DNA of 64,000 nt from Mya arenaria (taxonomy: Eukaryota > Mollusca > Bivalvia > Myida > Myidae), in NCBI RefSeq assembly GCF_026914265.1, contig NC_069124.1:10612723-10676722 (forward strand). Direction: 5' to 3'. Below are positions 1-12,294 of this stretch, piece after piece (within the stretch, counting starts at the first letter, position 1; each line of letters begins with the position of its first letter). A program made the position numbers and the translations under genes. Under the pieces are notes generated by a model. The model worked only from the letters and a program-made list of their open reading frames with translations, had not been told where the DNA came from and ran no database searches.

Positions 1-3000
1 CTGAACGTGACGAGGCTGGGACCAATTTTGCCATTTAGGGGACTCTAAACCTATACAAGAAGACCCCGGGGTGTGCCTGGGATGATATTTGTTCACCGGT
101 ATAACAAACGCGTCAAGTATGCCAATTTTCGCGACTGTTCGTACCTGTAAACGCGCTCCCATAAGAGCTTGTAAGGGAGCTAATCTCGAAGATATCTCTG
201 TAACCAAAAATGTATGAGGTCCTTTAAGGTCTTAAAATTTAGGGCTCTCGATTCCCTACAAGTAGCACTGGTCGGGGTGCCTGTGAATGATATTCATCAC
301 CGGCTCCATTTGCCTATAAGGTTATTTTATACTGTAAAATGCAGCGAAAAATGCCTAAACTGGGTATGCATGATCGAAGATATCTCAGCATCCTGCACGT
401 GACGAGGCTGGGACAATTTTGTCCATTTAGGGGACTCTAACCCTACAAGAAGCACCCCCAGGGTGTGCCTGGGATATATATTTGTCTCACCGTAACAAAC
501 GCGTTCAAAGTATCCATTTTCGCGACTGTTCGTACCTGTAAACGCGCTCCCATATAGCTTGTAAGGGGAGCTATCTCGAAGATATCTCTGTAACCAAAAT
601 GGTATGAGGTCCGTTTAAGGTGTAAAATTTAGGGCTCTCGATTCCCTACAAGAAGCACTGGTCGGGTGCCTGGAATGATATTCGATCACCGGCTCCATTT
701 GCCTCTAAGGTTATTTATACTGTAAATGCAGCGAAAAATGCCTAAAACTGGTATGCATGATCGAGAGTATCTCAGCATCCTGCACGTGACGAGGCTGGAC
801 CATTTTGCCATTTAGGGGACTCTAAACCCTACAAGAAGCACCCCGGAGTGTGCCTGGGATGATATTGGTCACCGGTAACTAACGCGTCAAAGTATGCCAA
901 TTTTCGCGTACTGTTCGTACCTGTAAACGCGCTCCATATAGCTTGTAAGGGGAAGCTAATCTCGAAGATACTCTGTAACCAAAAATGTATGGGTCCGTTA
1001 AGGTCTTAAAATTTAGGGCTCTCGATTCCTACAAGAAGCACTGGTCGGGGTGCCTGGAATGATATTCTTCACCGGCCCATTTGCCATAAAGGTTATTTTA
1101 TACTGTAAAATGCAGCAAAAATGCCTAAAACTGGGGTATGCATGATCGAAGATATCTCAGCATCCCTCACGTTGACGAGGCTGGGACCAGTTTTAGGCAT
1201 TTAGGGGACTCTAAACCCTACAAGAAGCACCCAGGGTGTGCCTGGGATGATATTTGCTCACCGGTAACTAACGCGTCAAAGTATGCCAATTTTCGCGACT
1301 GTTCGTACCTGTAAACGCGCTCCCATATAGCTTGTAAGGGGGAGCTACTCGAAGAATCTCTGTAACCAAAAATGGTATGAGGTCCGTTAAGGTTTAAAAT
1401 TAGGGCTCTGCGATTCCTTACAAGAAGCACTGGTCGGGGTGCCTGGAATGATATTCGATCACCGGCTCCATTTGCCTATAAGGTTATTTTATACTGTAAA
1501 TGCAGCGAAAAATGCTAAAACTGGGGTAGCATGATCGAAGATATCTCAGCACCCTGCACGTGACGAGGCTGGGACCAATTTTGGCCATTTAGGGGACTCT
1601 AACTACAAGAAGACCCCGGGTGTGCCTGGAGATGATATTTGTTCACCGGTAATTAACGCGTCAAAGTATGCCAATTTTCGCGACTGTTTGTACCTGTAAA
1701 CGCTCTCCCATATAGCTTCTAAGGGGGAGCTAATCTCGAAGATATCTCTGTAACCAAAAGTGGTATGAGGTCCGTTAAGGTCTTAAAATTTAGGGCTCTC
1801 GATTCCTACAAAGAGCACTGGTCGGGGTGCCTGGAATGATATTCATCACCGGCTCCATTTGCTTAAGGTTATTTTATACTGTAAAATGCAGCGAAAAATG
1901 CCTAAAACTGGGTATGCATGATCGAAGATATCTCAGCATCCCTGCACGTGACGAGGCTGGGACCATTTTGCCATTTAGGGGACTCTAAAACCCTACAAGA
2001 GAACCCCGGGGGTGTGCCTGGGATGATTTGGTCACGCGGTAACTACGCGTCAAAGTATGCCAATTTTTCGAGACTGTTCGTACCTGTAACGCCTCCCATA
2101 TAGCTTGTAAGGGGAGCTATCTCAAGATATTCTCTGTAACCAAAAATGGTATGGGTCCGTTAAGGTTTAAAATTTAGGGCTCTCGATCCTACAAGAACAC
2201 TGGTCGGGGTGCCTGGAATGATATTCGATCACCGGCTCCATTTGCCTATAAGTTATTTATACTGTAAAATGCAGCGAAAATATGCCTAAAACTGGGGTAT
2301 GCATGATCGAAGATATCTCAGCATCCCTGCACGTGACGAGGCTGGGACCAATTTTTGCCATTTAGGGACTCTTAACCTACAAGAAGCACCCGGGGTGTGC
2401 CTGGGATATATATTTGTCACCGGTACAACTAACGCGTCAAAGTATGCCAATTTTCGCGACTGTTCGTACCTGTAAACGCGCTCCCATATAGCTTGTAAGG
2501 GGAGCTAATCTCGAAGATATCTCTGTAACCAAAATGGTATGAGGTCCGTTAAGGTTTAAAATTAGGGCTCTCGATTCCTTACAAGAAGCACTGGTCGGGG
2601 TGCCTGGAATGATATTCGATCACCGGCTCATTTGCCTATAGGTTTTTATAACTGTTAAATGCAGGCGAAAATGCCTAAAACTGGGTATGCATGATCGAAG
2701 ATATCTCAGCAATCCTGCACGTGACGAGGCTGGGACATTTTGCCATTTAGGGGACTCTAAACCTTACAAGAAGACCCCAGGGTGTGCCTGGGATATATTT
2801 GTCACCGGTAACTAACGCGTCAAAGTATGCCAATTTTCGCGACTGTTCGTACCTGTAAACGCGCTCCCATTAGCTTGTAAGGGGGAGCTAATCTCGAAGA
2901 TATCTCTGTAACCAAAATTGTATGAGGTCCGTTAAGGTCTTAAAATTTAGGGCTCTCGATTCCCTACAAGAAGCACTGGTCGGGGTGCCTGGAATGATAT

Positions 3001-6000
3001 TCATCACGGCTCCATTTGCCTAAGGTTATTTTATACTGTAAAATGCAGCGAAAAATGCCCAAAAAAGGGGTATGCATGATCGAAGATATCTCAGCATCCC
3101 TGCACGTGACGAGGCTGGGACCAATTTTGCCATTTAGGGGACTCTAAACCCTACAAGAAGCACCCCAGGTGTGCCTGGGATGATATTTGTTCACCGATAA
3201 CAAACGCGTCAAAGTATGCCAATTTTCGCGACTGTTCGTACCTGTAAACGCGCTCCCATATAGCTTGTAAGGGGAGCTAATCTCGAAGATATCTCTGTAA
3301 CCAAAAATGGTATGAGGTCCGTTAAGGTCTTAAAATTTAGGGCTCTCGATTCCCTACAAGAAGCACTGGTCGGGGTGCCTGGAATGATGTATTCGATCAC
3401 CGGCTCCATTTGCCTTAATGTTATTTATACTGTAAAATGCAGCGAAAATGCTAAAACTGGGGTATGCATGATCGAATATCTCAGCATCTGCAAGTGACGA
3501 GGCTGGACCAATTTTGCCATTTAGGGGGACTCTAACAACCTACAAGAAGCAACCCCGGGGTGTGCCTGGGATGATATTTGGTCCCGGTAACTAACGCGTC
3601 AAAGTATGCCAATTTTCGCGACTGTTCGTACCTGTAAACGCGCTCCATATAGCTTGTAAGGGGAGCTAATCTCGAAGATATCTCTGTAACCAAAAATGGA
3701 TGAGGTCCGTTAAGGTCTTAAAATTTAGGGCTCTCGATCTCCTACAAGACCACTGGTCGGGGTGCCTGGAATGATATTCGATCACCGGCTCCATTTGCCA
3801 ATAAGGTTATTTTATACTGTAAAATGCAGCGAAAAATGCCTAAAACTGGGGTATGCATGATCGAAGATATCTCAGCATCCCTGCACGTGACGAGGCTGGG
3901 ACCAATTTTGCCATTTAGGGGACTCTAAACCCTACAAGAAGCACCCCGGGGTGTGCCTGGGATGATATTTGGTCACCGGTAACTAACGCGTCAAAGTATG
4001 CCAATTTTCGCGACTGTTCGTACCTGTAAACGCGCTCCCATATAGCTTGTAAGGGGGAGCTAATCTCGAAGATATCTCTGTAACCAAAAATGGTATGAGG
4101 TCCGTTAAGGTCTTAAAATTTAGGGCTCTCGATTCCCTACAAGAAGCACTGGTCGGGGTGCCTGGAATGATATTCGATCACCGGCTCCATTTGCCTATAA
4201 GGTTATTTTATACTGTAAAATGCAGCGAAAAATGCCTAAAACTGGGGTATGCATGATCGAAGATATCTCAGCATCCCTGCACGTGACGAGGCTGGGACCA
4301 ATTTTGCCATTTAGGGGACTCTAAACCCTACAAGAAGCACCCCCGGGGTGTGCCTGGGATGATATTTGGTCACCGGTAACTAACGCGTCAAAGTATGCCA
4401 ATTTTCGCGACTGTTCGTACCTGTAAACGCGCTCCCATATAGCTTGTAAGGGGGAGCTAATCTCGAAGATATCTCTGTAACCAAAAATGGTATGAGGTCC
4501 GTTAAGGTCTTAAAATTTAGGGCTCTCGATTCCCTACAAGAAGCACTGGTCGGGGTGCCTGGAATGATATTCGATCACCGGCTCCATTTGCCTATAAGGT
4601 TATTTTATACTGTAAAATGCAGCGAAAAATGCCTAAAACTGGGGTATGCATGATCGAAGATATCTCAGCATCCCTGCACGTGACGAGGCTGGGACCAATT
4701 TTGCCATTTAGGGGACTCTAAACCCTACAAGAAGCACCCCAGGGTGTGCCTGGGATGATATTTGGTCACCGGTAACTAACGCGTCAAAGTATGCCAATTT
4801 TCGCGACTGTTCGTACCTGTAAACGCGCTCCCATATAGCTTGTAAGGGGGAGCTAATCTCGAAGATATCTCTGTAACCAAAAATGGTATGAGGTCCGTTA
4901 AGGTGCTAAAAATTTAGGGCTCTCGATTCCCTACAAGAAGCACTGGTCGGGGTGCCTGGAATGATATTCGATCACCGGCTCCATTTGCCTATAAGGTTAT
5001 TTTATACTGTAAAATGCAGCGAAAAATGCCTAAAACTGGGGTATGCATGATCGAAGATATCTCAGCATCCCTGCACGTGACGAGGCTGGGACCAATTTTG
5101 CCATTTAGGGGACTCTAAACCCTACAAGAAGCACCCCGGGGTGTGCCTGGGATGATATTTGGTCACCGGTAACTAACGCGTCAAAGTATGCCAATTTTCG
5201 CGACTGTTCGTACCTGTAAACGCGCTCCCATATAGCTTGTAAGGGGGAGCTAATCTCGAAGATATCTCTGTAACCAAAAATGGTATGAGGTCCGTTAAGG
5301 TCTTAAAATTTAGGGCTCTCGATTCCCTACAAGAAGCACTGGTCGGGGTGCCTGGAATGATATTCGATCACCGGCTCCATTTGCCTATAAAGTTATTTTA
5401 TACTGTAAAATGCAGCGAAAAATGCCTAAAACTGGGGTATGCATGATCGAAGATATCTCAGCATCCCTGCACGTGACGAGGCTGGGACCAATTTTGCCAT
5501 TTAGGGGACTCTAAACCCTACAAGAAGCATCCCAGGGTGTGCCTGGGATGATATTTGGTCACCGGTAACTAACGCGTCAAAGTATGCCAATTTTCGCGAC
5601 TGTTCGTACCTGTAAACGCGCTCCCATATAGCTTGTAAGGGGGAGCTAATCTCGAAGATATCTCTGTAACCAAAAATGGTATGAGGTCCGTTAAGGTCTT
5701 AAAATTTAGGGCTCTCGATTCCCTACAAGAAGCACTGGTCGGGGTGCCTGGAATGATATTCGATCACCGGCTCCATTTGCCTATAAGGTTATTTTATACT
5801 GTAAAATGCAGCGAAAAATGCCTAAAACTGGGGTATGCATGATCGAAGATATCTCAGCATCCCTGCACGTGACGAGGCTGGGACCAATTTTGCCATTTAG
5901 GGGACTCTAAACCCTACAAGAAGCACCCCAGGGTGTGCCTGGGATGATATTTGCTCACCGGTAACTAACGCGTCAAAGTATGCCAATTTTCGCGACTGTT

Positions 6001-6458
6001 CGTACCTGTAAACGCGCTCCCATATAGCTTGTAAGGGGGAGCTAATCTCGAAGATATCTCTGTAACCAAAAATGGTATGAGGTCCGTTAAGGTCTTAAAA
6101 TTTAGGGCTCTCGATTCCCTACAAGAAGCACTGGTCGGGGTGCCTGGAATGATATTCGATCACCGGCTCCATTTGCCTATAAGGTTATTTTATACTGTAA
6201 AATGCAGCGAAAAATGCCTAAAACTGGGGTATGCATGATCGAAGATATCTCAGCATCCCTGCACGTGACGAGGCTGGGACCAATTTTGCCATTTAGGGGA
6301 CTCTAAACCCTACAAGAAGCACCCCGGGGTGTGCCTGGGATGATATTTGGTCACCGGTAACTAACGCGTCAAAGTATGCCAATTTTCGCGACTGTTCGTA
6401 CCTGTAAACGCGCTCCCATATAGCTTGTAAGGGGGAGCTAATCTCGAAGATATCTCTA
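1..6458. repeat. Satellite array, ~396-bp dimeric unit
   Basis: Copies of GACGAGGCTGGGACC start at 9, 401, 788, 1174, 1562, 1950, 2335, 2723, 3108, 3496, 3889, 4284, 4682, 5079, 5475, 5871 and 6267, giving about 16.3 units. Each unit holds two diverged halves of about 198 bp. Both halves contain TTAGGG near CTACAAGAAGCAC, then TGCCTGG(G/A)ATGATATT, CACCGG and TCGAAGATATCTC, so the array is a dimeric higher-order repeat. Spacing is 395-398 bp from 3889 onward but 385-393 bp before it, because the left part has many small deletions. The array is cut by the window start and ends mid-unit at 6458. No coding function is seen; short ORFs inside it are chance frames. Confidence 0.95.
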
Positions 6459-7079
6459 ACGTCATTGCGTTATGGACTCTTGTTTTAAACACGATGGAAA
6501 AGCTTATAATCTAATTTTGCCTATTTCCTGATTTATGACCGGCCAAAATCATTAGCTTCCAGTTTGAAAATAGTATGTGTTCTCATTTTTTTATGTCATT
6601 CGTATGCTTTGTTCAAGTTGGTTGTTTTACTGTGATCACTTTAAAACATTTCATAAATATTTTCAGTGAATCAGCTGATTTTGCAGTGTTCGTTTAAAAA
6701 ATGTTTTGTAATTAATCTGAAATGTTCAGAATTGTTTTCTTCTAAATATGTGAATACTGTGTTAAACTTTAAATCTTGCCATGAAATAAGTATCATGTAT
6801 TCCCATTTCAATTTGTTTAAATCTTGCCATGAAATAAGTATCATGTATTCCAATTTCAATTTGTCTGTATTACTATATCATAATCCTAAAAGATCCTCTA
6901 CAACTAAACTTTATGCAAAAATGTTGTTTATACATTGTTGTAATTTCCTGCTGACAGCATTTATTCCTGTATTGTATATAATCTGATAAATGCCCAAGAT
7001 TGCCAAAAACATTGCTAACTGCTGATCTTTGATAAATGGGGATGCTTTTAATCTATATCTTTATTATTTATTTTTCAGA
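6459..7079. other. Unique AT-rich spacer with a 48-bp tandem duplication
   Basis: No gene is recognised. A block starting AAATCTTGCCATG at 6771 is repeated at 6819 (period 48, two copies, nearly identical). Confidence 0.5.
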
Positions 7080-7858
7080 CAAAGAACAGAAAGAAAGGTT
7101 CTCATAACATAGAAAGTAAAGAAATAATGAAGTTCACACTACAGTTGACAATCTGGATGGGTTTCCTTTGTTATTTGAACATGATTTATTTTAACTTACA
7201 TAACAAGTATGCACTACAATAATGAATATCTATATTAATAGTAATGATTTTCCATTAAACATGGATATGGAAAAAATATTTTTTGACAATGCAAGATAAG
7301 ATAAATCCAGACATAGTCAGAGTCTTCAGTTAACTTGGATGTGTTCTATTTGTTTCATCCACAAACTTGAAATTTGTCTTGTAACTACGTGTATTTTTAT
7401 GAGGTTAACTGTTGAGTAATCAACCTTTATCATAACATTTTCTTATTTGGGGATAGTATGTATTTATGTTGACACTATGTGTACCTTCATTCTCTTCATT
7501 TTTCTGTACAAAACAAGACCAAATGTGTCATTTTAGTTTAACCATTTTAAACTGTATTTATTCTACTCTTTATTGAATACCCATTCGTATATTATCAAAC
7601 ATTTTAACAAATTTAAATGTGTTGTTATTTTGATTATATTGTATTGATGTCATAGGGTACATGTACATGTCCATTCCTAGCCTTCAAGAAAAAACAGATA
7701 TATTCTTTGTTGTAAAATGTGTTCTTTATGCATATACATATAGAGTGGCTACAGAGAACTCAACATTTTTCTTACAAAATAACTAAGGGTTTCCCTGCAT
7801 GTGATTGCTACATTCAGTGTACCTCATGTTATATAATACATTGTATAAGATCAATAAA
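7080..7858 (+). other. Possible 3'-terminal exon with poly(A) signal (weak)
   Basis: A pyrimidine-rich acceptor-like tract ending TTTTTCAG lies just before 7080, and an AATAAA hexamer lies near 7853 on the same strand. One frame is open for about 44 codons after the acceptor and ends at the TAA near 7220, but the peptide is not recognisable. If real, upstream exons would have to lie beyond or be replaced by the satellite. This may equally be chance in AT-rich DNA. Confidence 0.15.
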
Positions 7859-7925
7859 ACAGATTAAGAACCAAAGCTGTTGCTAAATACTTTTTAAAAG
7901 CTGTATATGTACAAGACAATACTGA

Positions 7926-9573
7926 GACTGTATAGACACCAATGTTTGTCCTATCTTGAAGATGTATAGATTCCAATGATTGCCTTGAGTTTAGGCTGTA
8001 TAGATTCCAATGTTTGTCTTAAGTTGAGGCTGTATATATTCCAATGTTTGTCTTCAGTTGAGGCTGTATATATTCCAATGTATGTCTTCAGTTGAGGCTG
8101 TATATATTCCAATGTATGTCTTCAGTTGAGGCTGTATAGATTCCAATGTTTGTCTTAAGCTGAGGCTATATAGATTATAATGTTTGTCTTCAGTTGAGGC
8201 TGTATATATTATAATGTTTGCTTCAGTTAAGGCTGTATAGATTCCAATGTTCATCTTAAGTTGAGGCTGTATAGATTCTAATGTTTGCTTTCAGTTAAGG
8301 CTGTATAGATTCTAATGTTTGTCTTAGGCTGAGGCTGTATAGATTCTAATGATTGTCTTCAGTTGAGGCTGTATATATTCTAATGTTTGCTTTCAGTTGA
8401 GGCTGTTCAGTTGAGGCTGTGTAGATTCTAATGTTTGTCTTCAGTTGAGGCTGTATAGATTCTAATGTTTGTCTTAAGCTGAGGCTGTATAGATTCTAAT
8501 GTTTGTCTTCAGTTGAGGCTGTATATATTATAATGTTTGCTTTCAGTTAAGGCTGTATAGATTCCAATGTTCATCTTAAGTTGAGGCTGTATAGATTCTA
8601 ATGTCTGCTTTCAGTTAAGGCTGTATAGATTCTAATGCTTATTTTAAGTTGAGGCTGTATATATTCCAATGTTTGTCTTAAGCTGAGGCTGAATAGATTC
8701 TAATGTTTGCCTTCAGTTGAGGCTGTTCAGTTGAGGCTGTATATATTCTAATGTTTGTCTTCAGTTGCGGCTGTATAGATTTTAATGTTTGTCTTAAGTT
8801 GAGGCTGTATAGATTCTAATGTTTGCTTTCAGTTAAGGCTGTATAGATTCCAATGTTTATCTTAAGTTGAGGCTGTATAGATTCCAATGCTTGTCTTCAG
8901 TTGAGGCTGTATAGATTTCAATGTTTGCCTTCAGTTGAGGCTGTATAGATTCTAATGTTTGCTTTCAGTTGAAGCTGTATAGATTCCAATGTTTATCTTA
9001 AGTTGAGTCTGTGTAGATTCTAATGTTTGCTTTCAGTTAAGGCTCTATAGAATTTAATGATTATCTTAAGTTGAGGCTGTATAGATTCCAATGTTTGTCT
9101 TAAGCTGAGGCTGTATAGATTCTAATGTTTGTCTTCAGTTGAGGCTGTATAGATTCTAATGTTTGTCTTAAGTTGAGGCTGTATAGATTCTAATGTTTGT
9201 CTTCAGTTGAGGCTGTTCAGTTGAGGCTGTATAGATTCTAATGTTTGTCTTCAGTTGAGGCTGTTCAGTTGAGGCTGTATAGATTCCAATGTTTGTATTA
9301 GGCTGAGGCTGTATAGATTCGAATGTTCGTCTTCAGTTGAGGCTGTTCAGTTGAGGCTGTATAGATTCTAATGTTTGTCTTCAGTTGAGGCTGTATAACG
9401 TTCAATGTTTGTCCAGGCTGTACTGAATCCAAGATCTCTCAAATATGAAACTGTTTAGATTCCAATATCTGTCTTAATATGAAGCTGTATACATTCCAAT
9501 GTTAGTGCTACGTTTGAGTTGAAAAGACTCCATTGTCTGTCCTATGGTGTAGCTGTATAGATTCCAATGTAGA
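7926..9573. repeat. 34-bp tandem array
   Basis: The unit reads roughly GAGGCTGTATAGATTCTAAT then GTTTGTCTTCAGTT. There are about 45 copies, clean from about 7990 to 9410 and degenerate at both edges. Five units (near 8397, 8717, 9204, 9256 and 9340) carry an internal 14-bp duplication of TTCAGTTGAGGCTG. The repeated peptide in minus-strand frames is a by-product. Confidence 0.93.
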
Positions 9574-10360
9574 TCGAACTTTGAAACAGTGAGATATAAT
9601 TGTTTATTTCCTTGCAAAGTATTTAGTTTACTTAAAATTGTCATCTTTTGTCTTAATTATTATCTGAAATCTCAAAAAATGTGGATAAAGAAATGTTCAT
9701 ATATTTTACGACATTTCAATGGGGGTGTATAGATTGCAGTAGTCAGACCGTGAGCGTGTATAGAATATAACGTCGACCGACTGATTATTTGTGTGCTAAT
9801 ATTGACAAAAGACGAAGACGAACAACATTGGCCGTGATCAATTCATATATAAGTGCATCGATGGATGAACGTGTTTTGGTATCAACGAAACGTTCTGTTT
9901 AAAGGACATGTTATAATGCCAACCTTTAGTTGCCTATTAACATCAAGCACCATGAGAACAGGTAATTGAAATTCGGATAAACAAACATTCGGATATCATG
10001 ATCTTGAAATAGAAGTACGGTGACATATTTTACCATAGCATGGCAATTGTCTTAAAAATGTTCATGTCAGAATTACTATAATTATAGTGTATGTCAATGA
10101 AATGTCCGTCACTGTTAAACTGTCCCCATGGTATGTGTCTTTACAATGAACATTTTAGAAATAAAGTCCTGAAGTTTTAAGCTGATATCTTTAAAATTGA
10201 CTGATTGAGGACAAATTTCGCAATACCACTATTTGTTATAAAATGGCGAAAACAATGAAGGAAATGGAAACATAAGTAAATACAACTACCTTGATTTTAA
10301 GAGTTTGTATTCCATTAAAATAGAATGCAACACTTTTTATTTCTGTGGAAACATTATCAT
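9574..10360. other. AT-rich intergenic DNA, nothing recognised
   Basis: No ORF with coding character or clear repeat structure is seen, apart from isolated single relics of the 34-bp unit near 9724 and 9757. Confidence 0.5.
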
Positions 10361-11412
10361 AACAGTAGGGATTTTTTGGCGATTTTAATTGCCGGTATTC
10401 GGTCATGTTCCCAATGGCAAAAAGTATCTTTTTTTCCCAATTTCCCAATAAAAATTCCCAATCAGAAGTTCCGAAAATTTGGATTTTTTGTTTTAAAAGG
10501 ACGATGAAATATAAACAAAACAGTTATTTCCCTTATAGGCAAGCGTCTATTCACGAAGACATATAATGTGAGTATAATATCCGGGTCCTGGTACTGTAGT
10601 AATATAATATCCGGTTCCCGATACCTTAGAAGGCCGTCTTTGCCAAATTCCTTGTCTATGTTAATGTTTTACTTTTACGTCTAGTTTATTTGAATAATAA
10701 AAAATAAATCTTTTTTTATTACGATAACTATATTGTTCTTTAAATAGAGTTATAACCCCTAGAGTTTTTGACTGGCAAAACGTTTTTGCATACTAAAAAT
10801 ACCTGAAGCCGGGAAATACACTCTACCGATAGATAGCGTCTAGATTGAATTTGATCACTTCCTTAAAAATTTGTTGAGTTACCAAAGTTTAAGTAGACTT
10901 GTTTTGCTTAAAATTCTTACAGTCATTACAACATTGTAAAAAACAATTAAAGCGTGTTTATTTTAATTGTTTTGAAATTAATAACAGTTAAGGAGTTTGG
11001 TCATGCATAAGCAAACATAATTGTAGCATGAAAATGCATGATTTGAAGTGTTACTGTAATTTTTCCATCAAATGTAAAGTGAAACTAGTCGTTTTTTTAT
11101 ATCATCACAAAAATCGTAAGTGAGTAATGGTTTTTACAAAGATATGATACATATATAATACTACAATGAATAGTACCAACAGTTCAACATATTTATTTGC
11201 AACATATTTATATGCAAAGACTCATATGCACACCTCAGTTAACACCATACAGATATAAACCCCTTTTTTGGTATTATTTATTGTAATATTAGATATATTA
11301 TATCCTTTGTTACATTTTTGTTGAAATTCCCAATTTTGCCAAAATGACACGAAAATTCCCAATCCCACGGGTATAGGTCATATTCCCAAAATACCCCCCA
11401 AAAAACCTGTAA
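10361..11412. mobile_element. Possible non-autonomous DNA transposon, ~1.05 kb
   Basis: The two ends are loosely inverted. The left end has ACAGTAGGGATTTTTTGG and the right end has CCAAAAAACCTGT. Both ends also carry repeated TTCCCAAT motifs (10410-10460 and 11327-11390). The interior is AT-rich without a gene. No clean target-site duplication was found, so the borders are uncertain. Confidence 0.3.
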
Positions 11413-12294
11413 CATCAATAACATCATTAATGGAGAGTGTAACACTACATGTACATTTCAAAAAAACGGTTGCCATGACTACAATTTTTTCACGAGAAAT
11501 TTATTCACTTAAACGCAAAACAGCTCAAATACATAAAATCACATTTGAATTTGATAGTTTATATTTGCAGGAAATATTTCAGAACAGCATTAAATTTTCA
11601 GCCAGCTATGTAGTTAAATATAATGTTTACAGCAATAATCAATAGACCCTGTAAAGAAAATCTGCCACTTTTCTTAAACACGGTTAATTGATCAAAAGTA
11701 GTGAGCTTATCCTTGTATTAATCAAAACACAAACATATTATTTCAAAACAAGCAATTATTTAAAAGATAAGAAGACATGTTATATTTGTTTGCCATAGCA
11801 ACTTACTTATACCTAGAATAGTTCATTTTTATGCTCATTTCATTATTTTGATGTTGTGAGATGACACAGAATGAAATGTATTTACAAGGAAAGCATTGAC
11901 ACATGCCTTATTTGACAAAATTGAGAACAAACATATGCATGCAAGGAACATTGAAACTATATTAATGCAAACTATTAAGTAATAACATGTAGACTTATAA
12001 TGTGAACTTGAATATTATACTGCAGTCATGTATGGAAAATATGAGTTCCATCATACTTTACTTATAGATGGCCAACTGTTCAATGATATTGAAATACATG
12101 TTACTTTTGGTTGCCATGGAAACCATATATTCCTAAAATCATAAATATATTATCAATGTAACACAAAGAAATATATTCTTTGAATGAAAATGAAAACATA
12201 AAACTTCAACTTATACATGCCGATCTGTTCATAGCAAGACACAAACTGTAACTTTTGCTGAAACACACACAGAAAGTGTTCTCAATAAAGTTAC
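11413..12294. other. AT-rich intergenic DNA downstream of the minus-strand DUF7869-type gene
   Basis: No coding exon is supported. The 71-codon plus-strand frame at 11430-11645 has AT-driven composition and no recognisable features. Confidence 0.45.

Noticed and set aside
6666..6986. 106-codon frame after the satellite
   Set aside because: AT-driven composition and an internal 48-bp duplication; no domain or splice context.
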